From Pseudomonas fluorescens (GTDB lineage: Bacteria; Pseudomonadota; Gammaproteobacteria; Pseudomonadales; Pseudomonadaceae), in assembly GCF_004683905.1 (NCBI RefSeq), contig NZ_CP038438.1, forward strand, positions 2,418,001-2,482,000: a stretch of DNA of 64,000 nucleotides. Direction: 5' to 3'. The position numbers and the translations under genes are program-made. The notes under the pieces are model-generated. The model ran no database searches, had not been told where the DNA came from, and saw nothing but the letters and a program-made list of their open reading frames with translations. Positions 19,213 through 27,015 of this stretch are shown here, in pieces (the stretch's first letter is position 1; the number at the start of each line of letters is the position of its first letter).

Positions 19213-19992
19213 ATGCGGAACTTTGATGCGCAGGTTTCTTATCGGGTCATGCTTTCTCAGGATGAAGTCAATCATCATGGGGCCGGTTGGGAGAAAGAGG
19301 CCTTGAATGAACTGGAAGAGCGACTTGGAGCAGGGTCCGACTTTCCCTGCATCTTTTCCAAGAATGCATTCAAGAAGTCTTCGATCAAGTTTGTATTTGT
19401 CGACACTTTGGATGCTCAAGGGCTGGCGAAACTGGCTGAAGGGTTAAAAGAGTATGTAACGCTTTCCAGAACATGGAGTGGTTCAATCGAAGACGCTTAT
19501 CCGCTCATCGTGTTCTTTTCAACCGATGCGATATCGGCGAGTACCGCGCAGGAGTATCAGGCCGCCGGGTGGGGCGTGCTGCAGAGCCTGCACTGGCTGG
19601 ATGAAAGCCCGTGGCCGGACAGCGTCGATGTCGACCCGGAGTCACCGTTCTGGTCGATGTGCTTCGCGGGAATGCAACTGTTTGTGAATATGAGTTCTCC
19701 CGCACACAAACTTCGCAAGAGCAGAAACCTCGGGTCGAGATTTGCGTTGGTGATTAATCCGCGTGAACGCTTCGATGTATTTGCCGGCGATACCGTGGGC
19801 GGACGTAATGTTCGCGCCAATATTCGCAAACGCATCCTTAAATATGATTCGGTGCCCCACGCCTTGCAATTGGGCGGCTTCGGCTCTGACGCCAAAGAGT
19901 GGTGGCAATACGGTTTGATTGAAGAAAATGCAGAGCGCACGGATGTTTGCCCGTTCAAACATTCCAGCCATGAAAATAAAGAGGAAGCCTGA
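19213..19992 (+). CDS. dcsA: DcsA-like YqcI/YcgG (GntA) family N-hydroxylase
   Basis: 259 residues of the YqcI/YcgG family, heme-type enzymes that hydroxylate guanidino nitrogens (DcsA on L-arginine; GntA in guanitoxin synthesis). Family features: FPCIF at 44-48, LHWLDESPWP around 126-135, DPESPFWS at 141-148, LFVNMSSPAH at 156-165 and RKSRNLGSRF before INPRERFD. Expected reaction: L-arginine to N-omega-hydroxy-L-arginine. ATG 19213 was selected because AGGA lies seven bases upstream; ATG 19207 is too close. The stop overlaps the next start by one base. A 134-bp gap precedes it and could hold an internal promoter. Confidence 0.9.
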   Translation: MRNFDAQVSYRVMLSQDEVNHHGAGWEKEALNELEERLGAGSDFPCIFSKNAFKKSSIKFVFVDTLDAQGLAKLAEGLKEYVTLSRTWSGSIEDAYPLIVFFSTDAISASTAQEYQAAGWGVLQSLHWLDESPWPDSVDVDPESPFWSMCFAGMQLFVNMSSPAHKLRKSRNLGSRFALVINPRERFDVFAGDTVGGRNVRANIRKRILKYDSVPHALQLGGFGSDAKEWWQYGLIEENAERTDVCPFKHSSHENKEEA

Positions 19993-20831
19993 TGTTCAAG
20001 TTGATTGTATCCAACGGCAGAGTGGCAGACCGCACGGCATTTACCCGTATCGGCGCGTTGAAGGCCGCGTCGGCACTTGAAGCAAAGTACGGTGTAGCGC
20101 CGCTGTATATCGGTGACGGCAGCTGCGAGCCGGCGGCCGATGACTGGACAGTCAGTCTGCCGGCAGGACGTGAGCAGATCGATTCGCTGCATCGCGCCGT
20201 GGCCTGTGCGGTAGAGGAGCAGCAACTCACAGTGGTCATCAACGGCACCTGCCCGGCCAGCCTGGGCAGCGTACCTGCGGTTGCCAGACATTACCCGGAC
20301 CTTTGTCTGGTGTGGGTTGATGCCCATGGTGACTTCAATATTCCGACGACCACTGACACGGGCTACCTGGGCGGGATGGTGGTGTCGGCATTATGTGGCC
20401 TCTGGGACAGCGGCTGTGGCGCCGGCGTGCGTGCGGAGAACGTCATTCTGGTCGGCGCGCGTGACATCGACGGGCAAGAGCAGCGTCTGCTGAGCGCCAA
20501 TAATGTGCGCACGCTTTCCCCGCAGCAGGCAACCGCCGAAGCGGTGCGCAGCGCGATCGGCCAATCGAAGGTCTGGGTGCACATCGATTGGGACTCTCTT
20601 GAGCCTGGCTACGTTCCCGCCGACTACGCAGTGCCTGACGGTCTGCTGCCGCAACAGCTCGCGGCGATCCTGGGGGCGATTCCGCTGGAGCAGATCGTCG
20701 GCCTGGAAATCGCCGAGTTCAACGCCTCCTGCGATGCGGCGACGGCACAGCGTGCGACCCAGTGCATCATCGATATCGTTGACCCGCTCCTGTCCAAGGC
20801 GTGTCTTGAGGCGAGTGTGTGTCATGCATAA
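19992..20831 (+). CDS. dcsB: DcsB-like N-omega-hydroxy-L-arginine hydrolase (arginase fold)
   Basis: 279-residue ureohydrolase. Metal ligands are present in VDAHGDFN (D110, H112, D114) and HIDWDSLEP (D199, D201). The usual arginase GGDHS histidine ligand is replaced by Cys87 in NGTCPASLGS. As I recall, S. lavendulae DcsB has a cysteine at this very place, which separates hydroxyarginine hydrolases from true arginases. Expected reaction: N-omega-hydroxy-L-arginine to hydroxyurea and L-ornithine. It overlaps dcsA by one base and dcsC by eight. Confidence 0.92.
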   Translation: MFKLIVSNGRVADRTAFTRIGALKAASALEAKYGVAPLYIGDGSCEPAADDWTVSLPAGREQIDSLHRAVACAVEEQQLTVVINGTCPASLGSVPAVARHYPDLCLVWVDAHGDFNIPTTTDTGYLGGMVVSALCGLWDSGCGAGVRAENVILVGARDIDGQEQRLLSANNVRTLSPQQATAEAVRSAIGQSKVWVHIDWDSLEPGYVPADYAVPDGLLPQQLAAILGAIPLEQIVGLEIAEFNASCDAATAQRATQCIIDIVDPLLSKACLEASVCHA

Positions 20832-21681
20832 ACCGCCTGCTGCTGCCCGGCTGCGTTTCAGCAAGATGCACGGTGCGGGCAATGACATGATCATTCTCGA
20901 TCTGCGTGATGCGCAGGATCCGTCGCGCGAATTGTGCAAGTACCTGGCTAACCGCCATAAAGGTATCGGCGCCGATATGGTCCTGGGCGTCAAGGCGGCG
21001 CGCAATCCATCGTCCGTGGCCTCGTTCGATATCTGGACGGCGCAGGGCGAGTCCTCCCGGCAATGCGGCAACGGCGCGCGGTGTGTCGCCGCATGGCTGG
21101 TTCGGGCAGGCCTGACGGAGGCGTCCGAGTTCACCCTCGACAGTCCCTCCGGTACCCACCGGGTCCGGGTCATGGAGGACGGCAACTATCAGATCAGCAT
21201 GGGCGCACCGAATTTCTCGCCCGCCGCCATCCCGGTGTTCGGCTTCGACCAGGCGCAGTCGGCTTATCAACTCGAACTCGCCGGGCAACACCTGGCGTGT
21301 TCGGCGGTATCGATGGGCAACCCGCATGCGGTGATCGAAGCCGAACGTGATCAGTATGAGATTCCAGCTGTCGGCAGCGCCCTGCAAAACTCCGGGTATT
21401 TCTCCCCTGACGTCAACGTCGGGTTTGTACAGCTGCAATCGCGCAACAGGATAAAACTCAAGGTCTACGAATTCGGCGCAGGCGAGACGCTGGCCTGCGG
21501 CAGCGGTGCCTGCGCGGCGGTCGCGGTGCTGGCGCGGGCCGGGCGGGTCGACCGCTCGGTCGATGTCGAACTGCCCGGCGGAACCCTTGAAGTGACATGG
21601 GAGAGTGACTTGTCCGCGATGTACCTCTCCGGCCCTGCTGAATTCGTATTTGATGGAGAACTCGCTCATGCCGTTGTATGA
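20824..21681 (+). CDS. dcsC: DcsC-like O-ureidoserine racemase (DapF fold)
   Basis: 285 residues of the cofactor-independent diaminopimelate epimerase fold. Both catalytic cysteines are present: C81 in QCGNGARC and C225 in LACGSGACAA. Two residues that in DapF hold the distal end of diaminopimelate are changed: the YERG arginine is F217 (YEFGAGET), and the Asn of the NADG loop is Thr72 (WTAQG). This fits a shorter substrate, O-ureido-serine, interconverted between L and D forms. ATG 20824 lies inside the dcsB end and the gene overlaps dcsD by 14 bases. Confidence 0.92.
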   Translation: MHKPPAAARLRFSKMHGAGNDMIILDLRDAQDPSRELCKYLANRHKGIGADMVLGVKAARNPSSVASFDIWTAQGESSRQCGNGARCVAAWLVRAGLTEASEFTLDSPSGTHRVRVMEDGNYQISMGAPNFSPAAIPVFGFDQAQSAYQLELAGQHLACSAVSMGNPHAVIEAERDQYEIPAVGSALQNSGYFSPDVNVGFVQLQSRNRIKLKVYEFGAGETLACGSGACAAVAVLARAGRVDRSVDVELPGGTLEVTWESDLSAMYLSGPAEFVFDGELAHAVV

Positions 21682-22630
21682 AAGCATTCTGGACACGATC
21701 GGCCGTACGCCAATCGTCAAGCTGCAAAGGCTCGCCCCGGAACACGTCAGCATTTATGTGAAGGTCGAGTCGTTCAACCCCGGCGGTTCGGTCAAGGACC
21801 GGCTGGCGCTGGCGGTGGTACTCGACGCCGAAGCCAGAGGCCTGTTGAAGCCTGGCGATACGATCGCCGAATGCACCTCCGGCAACGTCGGCATTGCGCT
21901 GGCGATGGTTGCCGCGGCGCGCGGCTATAACTTCGTGGCGATCATGTCCGACAGTTACTCGATCGAACGGCGCAAGCTGATTCGTGCCTATGGCGGCAAG
22001 GTTCTGCTGTTTCCTGCTCATCTGGGCAGCAGCGGCGGCAACCAGATTGCCGATGAACTGGCGCAGAAGTTTGGCTGGTTCAGATCGCGACAATTCGATA
22101 ACCCGGCCAACCCTTCCTATCACCGCGAAACCACCGCCACCGAAATCCTCGGTGATTTTGCCGGTAAACGCCTGGACTACTTTGTCACCGGTTTCGGCAC
22201 CAGCGGCACACTGACCGGCGTTGGCCAGATGCTGCGAGTCGCGCGACCTGCGGTGCAGATCGTTGCCGCAGAACCGGAAAATGCTGCGTTGCTGTCGGGC
22301 GGCACCTGGGGCGTGCACCAGATTCAGGGACTCGCGCCCAACTTCACGCCGACCATCATGGACAAGACCGTCATCGATAAAATCCTGACCGTGAACGAGT
22401 ACGAGGCGCGCGACACTTCGCAGCGCCTGGCCAGGGAGGAGGGGATCTTCGTCGGCATTTCTTCGGGCGCCTCGGTCGCCGCAGCGTTGAAGGTTGCCGA
22501 GACCGCAGCGGCCGGTTCGGTGCTGCTGGCCATGTTGCCGGATACCGGTGAACGTTATCTCTCGACGTTCCTGATGGACGGCATCGCCGAAGGTTCCGAC
22601 GATGACTGGTTGCAGTCGCTCGAGCCGTAA
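21668..22630 (+). CDS. dcsD: DcsD-like O-ureido-L-serine synthase (cysteine synthase fold)
   Basis: 320-residue fold-type II PLP enzyme. PLP lysine K43 lies in NPGGSVKDR, the PLP-phosphate loop is GFGTSGTLTG, and the substrate loop is TSGNVG (70-75), where cysteine synthases have TSGNTG. Expected reaction: O-acetyl-L-serine plus hydroxyurea to O-ureido-L-serine. It probably retains some cysteine synthase activity, as described for DcsD. The start MPLYESILDTIG has GGAG nine bases upstream and lies within dcsC. It is followed after 48 bases by dcsE. Confidence 0.91.
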   Translation: MPLYESILDTIGRTPIVKLQRLAPEHVSIYVKVESFNPGGSVKDRLALAVVLDAEARGLLKPGDTIAECTSGNVGIALAMVAAARGYNFVAIMSDSYSIERRKLIRAYGGKVLLFPAHLGSSGGNQIADELAQKFGWFRSRQFDNPANPSYHRETTATEILGDFAGKRLDYFVTGFGTSGTLTGVGQMLRVARPAVQIVAAEPENAALLSGGTWGVHQIQGLAPNFTPTIMDKTVIDKILTVNEYEARDTSQRLAREEGIFVGISSGASVAAALKVAETAAAGSVLLAMLPDTGERYLSTFLMDGIAEGSDDDWLQSLEP

Positions 22631-22678
22631 CAGGCAACCGGTTACTTGGCGAAGCAGGCGCTCTAAGGGATTAGCATC

Positions 22679-23830
22679 ATGGTGGAAACTCTTCCGGCAG
22701 CAGATTACATCGAGTTCGCGCGCCCGTTTCCAATGCATCGTGGAGGTGTACTGGAAGCTTTCAGGCTGACGTATGAGACGTTCGGGCAACTGAATGATCG
22801 TCGCGACAACATCGTCCTGGTGCTGCCCGGCATGTCCGCCAACAGCCACGTTTGCAGTGTCGCCCGCGATCCTGAGGCGGGCTGGTGGGAGGACTTTGCC
22901 GGTTCAGGCAAGCCGATCGATACAGACCGCTGGTATGTGATCTGTTTCAACTATCTGGGGGGGTGCAAGGGCTCGACGGGGCCGCTGTCCACTGAGCGGG
23001 CGAGTGGCAGGCCTTACCAGTCGCGCTTTCCCGAGCTGAGCATCGAAGACATCGTCGACACGATCGTCATGGCCGTGAAAGCGCTGGGCATGGCGCAAGT
23101 GACCTGCCTGATCGGCGCTTCGATGGGTGGCATGTGTGCGCTGGCCCTGTTGACCCGGCATCCGGGGTTTGTCCGGCATCACATCAACCTGTGCGGCGCG
23201 GCCAGTTCGCTTCCCGTGTCCACAGCCTTGCGTTCATTGCAGCGGGAAGCCATCCGCAGTGATCCGCTGTGGGCCGGTGGCGAGTATTCGCCGGATGCGC
23301 GCCCGATCCATGGCATGACGCTGGCTCGCAAGATCGGCCTGTTGAGTTATCGCTCCGGCGCGCAATTGAATCGCCGTTTCAGCCGCAGCGATCAGGCGGC
23401 GGGGAAATCCGCCGGCATGACCCACGACTTTGAAGTCGAGGATTATCTGCAGGCCAATGCCTGGCGATTCGCGCGGGATTTCGACCCCAACAGTTATCTG
23501 CAGCTAAGCCGCGCAATTGATCTTTATGCCTGTCTGACGCCGCTGCAGGGCGGTTTTCAGACTGCCGGGCTGGAGCAGGTTCTGGTGGTCGGCGTCGAGA
23601 GCGACACGCTGTTTCCTGTTGCGCAACAGCAGCACATCGCTCAAGGGCTCGAGCAGGATGGTGCCGAGGTGACCTTTGTCCGGCTCGATTGCCCGGACGG
23701 CCACGACGCCTTTCTGACCGATCTGCGGGCGTTCGGGCCACTGCTGGAACATTTCATGAATCGTATTGGTTCCGTCCTCCCTGCGGGCAGGGCGGAGCGT
23801 TGTCTGGAGTTGCACGATGAACGATTTTGA
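22679..23830 (+). CDS. dcsE: DcsE-like L-serine O-acetyltransferase (homoserine acetyltransferase fold)
   Basis: 383-residue alpha/beta hydrolase-fold acyltransferase of the MetX family. The nucleophile S148 is in GASMGG; the Asp is in VGVESDTLFP and the His in DCPDGHDAF, completing the triad. In this context it should acetylate L-serine with acetyl-CoA to feed DcsD, as shown for S. lavendulae DcsE, rather than make O-acetylhomoserine. ATG 22679 has AAGGGA upstream. The SDR gene overlaps its end by 14 bases. Confidence 0.89.
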   Translation: MVETLPAADYIEFARPFPMHRGGVLEAFRLTYETFGQLNDRRDNIVLVLPGMSANSHVCSVARDPEAGWWEDFAGSGKPIDTDRWYVICFNYLGGCKGSTGPLSTERASGRPYQSRFPELSIEDIVDTIVMAVKALGMAQVTCLIGASMGGMCALALLTRHPGFVRHHINLCGAASSLPVSTALRSLQREAIRSDPLWAGGEYSPDARPIHGMTLARKIGLLSYRSGAQLNRRFSRSDQAAGKSAGMTHDFEVEDYLQANAWRFARDFDPNSYLQLSRAIDLYACLTPLQGGFQTAGLEQVLVVGVESDTLFPVAQQQHIAQGLEQDGAEVTFVRLDCPDGHDAFLTDLRAFGPLLEHFMNRIGSVLPAGRAERCLELHDERF

Positions 23831-24560
23831 CAAGGTTGCATTGGTGACCGGTGCCAACCGTGGCATCGGTTTCGAGGTGGCGCGACAACTGGCCGCCGAG
23901 GGCGTGACGGTGGTGCTCAGTGGCAGGAATTATCAGGCTGTCGCTCAGGCGGCCGACGAGTTGGTCGGCATGGGCCTGAAGGCGTTCCCGTGCCTGCTGG
24001 ATGTCACGGATGAAGACAGCATCGCCTCGGCGGTCAAATTGCTGGAGGCGAAGTTCGGCCGACTGGATATCCTGATCAATAACGCTGCGATCCGTATCGA
24101 ATCCTACGGGTTGAACCCTTCGCAACAACCACTTCAACAGTGGCGCCAGACGTTTGAAACCAACCTGTTCGGCATGGTCGCGGTGACCCAGCATTGTCTG
24201 CCGCTGATTCGCCAGTCTGCGGCCGGGCGCATCGTCAACGTATCCAGTCTGCTGGCATCGCTCACCACCCATACGGACGTCGATTCCTACGCCTATTCAC
24301 CGATGTTCAAATCCTTGCCGGGCTACAGCGCCAGTAAAAGCGGGGTGAATTCGTGGACGGTTCATCTGGCTTACGAGCTTCGCGATACGCCCGTCAAGGT
24401 CAATGCCGTGCACCCCGGTTACACCAAAACCGGCATGAATGACGGCGCCGGTGATCTCGATGTGCAGGAAGGCGCGCGGACCAGTGTCGCTCTGGCATTG
24501 ATCGGTGCCGATGGCCCCACGGGCACTTACCGCCATCAGGACCGCGTGATTCCCTGGTGA
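23817..24560 (+). CDS. Short-chain dehydrogenase/reductase within the dcs operon
   Basis: 247-residue classical SDR. TGANRGIG (11-18) binds NAD(P), NNAA follows strand 4, the catalytic Ser is in VNVSSLLAS, and Tyr170 and Lys174 are in YSASK. It resembles the plant-type and carbonyl-reductase-like SDRs with the PGYTKTGM segment. Its ATG is inside the end of dcsE, so it is cotranslated with the pathway. None of the known D-cycloserine steps needs a dehydrogenase, so its role (tailoring, detoxification, salvage) is open. Confidence 0.85.
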   Translation: MNDFDKVALVTGANRGIGFEVARQLAAEGVTVVLSGRNYQAVAQAADELVGMGLKAFPCLLDVTDEDSIASAVKLLEAKFGRLDILINNAAIRIESYGLNPSQQPLQQWRQTFETNLFGMVAVTQHCLPLIRQSAAGRIVNVSSLLASLTTHTDVDSYAYSPMFKSLPGYSASKSGVNSWTVHLAYELRDTPVKVNAVHPGYTKTGMNDGAGDLDVQEGARTSVALALIGADGPTGTYRHQDRVIPW

Positions 24561-24608
24561 GTCGTCGCTGTTTTTCTGCTTCCAACTGTCCAGTAGAAAG
24601 GATTCTTC

Positions 24609-25523
24609 ATGATTAAGCTTGCACTCGTCACCGATAAGCCGAACCTGCACATTGACTACGACATGCCGCCATTGCTGGAAGCCTGCAAGCAACTGTCGAT
24701 CAACGCCGATGTGTGCTTCTGGGACGATCCGTCAGTCGATTGGGCGGCGTATACCGCCGTATTGATCCGTTCACCGTGGGACTGCATCGAAAACCTCGCC
24801 GAATTCTTTGCCTGGTGCGACAAGGTGCATGCACTGACCTGCCTGTTGAACGTGCCGTCCGTGGCCCGGTGGGGCTTGAACAAGTTGTACCTGAAGGACA
24901 TTGCTGCGCGCGGCGTGCCGATTATTCCGAGTGTGTTCCTGGCGCCCGACGACGCTCCCGAGGGTTATCTGGCTGACTTCCTCGACGCGAACACCGACAG
25001 CCACGAATTTGTCGTCAAACCGACGATCGGCTCGTATTCGCGCGGAGTGAAAAGATTTGTCCGCGGCGGTTCCCAGGCCGCGCTGGCGCACATTCGCGCG
25101 CTGCAAAAGCGCGGTTCGCATGTGATCATTCAGCCGTACATCACCACCATCGACACTTACGGCGAGACGGACCTGACCTTCTTCGATAACACCTTCAGCC
25201 ATTCCATCCGCAAGGGCGCCATGCTCATGGCGGACGGTACGGTGAACGTGCCAACCCCCGAATTTCGCCAGCCGCGCGAGGCGGATGCCGAGGAGCAGGC
25301 GGTGGCGCTATCGGCGCTGGTGGCTTCTGCCGAGGTGCTCGGGCTTGAGCTGCCGTTGCTCTACGGCCGGGTCGACGTGATCCGCGACTATGACGGTCGG
25401 CCGATGATCATGGAAATGGAGATCTGCGAGCCTTCGCTTAACCTGCCGTTTCGCGCCGACAGTGCGCTGAACCTGATCAAGGGCGTGCTCAAGCGCATCG
25501 ACCGGCACCTGGTCGATCTCTGA
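24609..25523 (+). CDS. dcsG: DcsG-like ATP-grasp D-cycloserine ligase
   Basis: 304-residue ATP-grasp protein. It starts MIKLALVTDKPNLHIDYDMPP, a specificity region shared with DcsG-type and related short ATP-grasp ligases. ATP-binding residues are in EFVVKPTIGSYSRG, and the magnesium-binding region GRVDVIRD with MEMEICEPSLNLPF lies near the C-terminus. Expected reaction: ATP-dependent cyclisation of O-ureido-D-serine to D-cycloserine with loss of carbon dioxide and ammonia. It has its own AAGGATTCTTC ribosome site 48 bases after the SDR gene and is the last gene before the terminator. Confidence 0.9.
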   Translation: MIKLALVTDKPNLHIDYDMPPLLEACKQLSINADVCFWDDPSVDWAAYTAVLIRSPWDCIENLAEFFAWCDKVHALTCLLNVPSVARWGLNKLYLKDIAARGVPIIPSVFLAPDDAPEGYLADFLDANTDSHEFVVKPTIGSYSRGVKRFVRGGSQAALAHIRALQKRGSHVIIQPYITTIDTYGETDLTFFDNTFSHSIRKGAMLMADGTVNVPTPEFRQPREADAEEQAVALSALVASAEVLGLELPLLYGRVDVIRDYDGRPMIMEMEICEPSLNLPFRADSALNLIKGVLKRIDRHLVDL

Positions 25524-25546
25524 CAACCTCCGCGAACGCCAGTAAA

Positions 25547-25577
25547 CAAGCCCGACAGCATTGCCGGGCTTTTTTTG
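25547..25577 (+). terminator. Rho-independent terminator closing the dcs operon
   Basis: Stem AAGCCCG/CGGGCTT (25548-25571) is followed by a run of seven T. It marks the operon boundary. Confidence 0.9.
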
Positions 25578-25631
25578 TGCGCGCGATTATTCGACTATGG
25601 GCGTTTTCCGATGGCACAAGGAACAGGCGTC

Positions 25632-26222
25632 ATGACCAAGACAGCCGAGCGGGTCAACATTGTCGATACTCAGGTGTTGTCCCACGACTGGTATCTGTTG
25701 CAGAAAATCACCTTCGACTATCTACGCAACAACGGTGACTGGCAGCGGCAGACTCGCGAAGTCTACGACCGTGGCAATGGCGCGGCGATTCTGTTGTTCA
25801 ACCGCGAAAAGCGCACGGTGGTGCTGACCCGCCAATTTCGCTTGCCGGTGTTCGTCAACGGCCACGACGGCTTGTTGATCGAAGTGGCGGCGGGGCTGCT
25901 GGAAGGTGCGGCGCCGGAACAGCGGATCCGCGACGAGGCCGAAGAGGAAACCGGTTACCGCGTGCATGAGGTGAAGAAGGTCTTCGAGGCCTACATGAGC
26001 CCCGGCTCGGTGACCGAGAAGCTGCACTTTTTTATCGCCGAATACGACGCGAAGTCGAAGGTCAGCGAGGGCGGCGGCCTGGAAGAGGAAACCGAAGAAC
26101 TGGAAGTGCTGGAGTGGCGCTTCGATGAGGCACTGGCGGCGTTTCAGCGCGGCGAGATCTGCGACGCCAAGACCATCATGCTGCTGCAATACGCGGCGAT
26201 GAATAACCTTTTCGACAGCTGA
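25632..26222 (+). CDS. Nudix hydrolase, NudK-like (GDP-mannose pyrophosphatase)
   Basis: 196 residues. The Nudix box GLLEGAAPEQRIRDEAEEETGY fits GX5EX7REUXEEXGU apart from small changes, with the catalytic EAEEETG. The N-terminal RVNIVDTQVLSHDWYLLQKITFDY and the segment EAYMSPGSVTEKLHFF are typical of the NudK/ADP-ribose pyrophosphatase branch. It probably hydrolyses a nucleoside diphosphate sugar. ATG 25632 follows AAGGAACAGGCG; a 19-residue upstream extension is unlikely. It lies just outside the dcs terminator. Confidence 0.87.
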   Translation: MTKTAERVNIVDTQVLSHDWYLLQKITFDYLRNNGDWQRQTREVYDRGNGAAILLFNREKRTVVLTRQFRLPVFVNGHDGLLIEVAAGLLEGAAPEQRIRDEAEEETGYRVHEVKKVFEAYMSPGSVTEKLHFFIAEYDAKSKVSEGGGLEEETEELEVLEWRFDEALAAFQRGEICDAKTIMLLQYAAMNNLFDS

Positions 26223-26234
26223 TTCAACGCCAAT

Positions 26235-26338
26235 CCATTGTGGCGAGGGAGCTTACTCCCGCTGGGCTGCGCAGCGGCCCCAGGTTTTTGCCCGTGCTGC
26301 GCACTGGAGCGGGAGCAAGCGCCCTCGCCACACAATGG
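26235..26338. repeat. Long inverted repeat between Nudix and ogt genes
   Basis: CCATTGTGGCGAGGG and CCTCGCCACACAATGG form the outer stem, with GCTGGGCTGCGCAGCGGCCC inside. It belongs to the same palindrome subtype as the one between lolA and rarA and sits between convergent genes. Confidence 0.8.
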
Positions 26339-26349
26339 CATTTACGGGG

Positions 26350-26865
26350 TTAAAACAGGTCGCCTGTTCTACCGACATCAGACCAGTCCCCGCCCTCCAG
26401 CGTCAGCAACCGCTCCTTGGCCTCAAGCCCACCCGCAAACCCGGTCAACTTCCCCGACGCGCCGATCACCCGATGACACGGCGCCACAATCGAGATCGGG
26501 TTACGCCCATTCGCCGCTCCCACCGCGCGCACGGCTGTCGGATTACCGATCTGCTCGGCGATCTGGCTGTAAGTGCGGGTTTCGCCAAACGGAATGGTCA
26601 GCAACGCCGCCCAGACCTTTTTCTGAAAATCGGTGCCGACAAAATCCAGCTCCAGATCGAAGCGATCACGCTTGCCGGCAAAATATTCTTCAAGCTGCTG
26701 CGCGGTTCGCTGCAGCAGCGGATTGTCCGGCGCTTCGCTCATCGGCCCGAGGCGCACCCGGCCCGGTTTGTCGTTTTCCCAGAGGATGGCCGCCAGTCGT
26801 GAGCCGTTCGCCACCAGCTTCAATTCGCCGACCGGTGAGGGCAGGGTGATGAACGTGTACGACAT
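26350..26865 (-). CDS. ogt: Methylated-DNA-protein cysteine S-methyltransferase
   Basis: 171-residue suicide repair enzyme that moves the methyl group of O6-methylguanine or O4-methylthymine to its own cysteine. The active site is IVAPCHRVIG; the helix-turn-helix with the arginine finger is AVRAVGAANGRNPI, and the N-terminal ribonuclease-like domain starts MSYTFITLPSPVGEL. It lacks the AraC-like Ada domain, so Ogt rather than Ada. ATG 26865 was chosen from family starts. Confidence 0.93.
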   Translation of the reverse strand: MSYTFITLPSPVGELKLVANGSRLAAILWENDKPGRVRLGPMSEAPDNPLLQRTAQQLEEYFAGKRDRFDLELDFVGTDFQKKVWAALLTIPFGETRTYSQIAEQIGNPTAVRAVGAANGRNPISIVAPCHRVIGASGKLTGFAGGLEAKERLLTLEGGDWSDVGRTGDLF

Positions 26866-27015
26866 GGGCAGAACTCCGGATCGGTACGGCGAAAGCGCCC
26901 AGCATACTGCCTGAGCGGGGAGGCGCAAATCGCAATAGCGACCATACTGCTTGGTGCTTTTGCTGCGTTCCCCTCTGTTCTGCACAGAACCCGAAAACAA
27001 AAAAGAGATCGACTC

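Noticed and set aside
19192..19992. Guanitoxin-type (GntA) pathway instead of D-cycloserine
   Set aside because: No enduracididine-forming, aldolase, methyltransferase or kinase genes are present; the arginase-like and ATP-grasp neighbours point to the Dcs pathway.
20824..23830. Primary metabolism reading (dapF, cysK, metX) of the dcs genes
   Set aside because: Changed substrate residues, gene overlaps and the neighbouring DcsA-, DcsB- and DcsG-like genes fit the cycloserine pathway better than lysine, cysteine or methionine synthesis.
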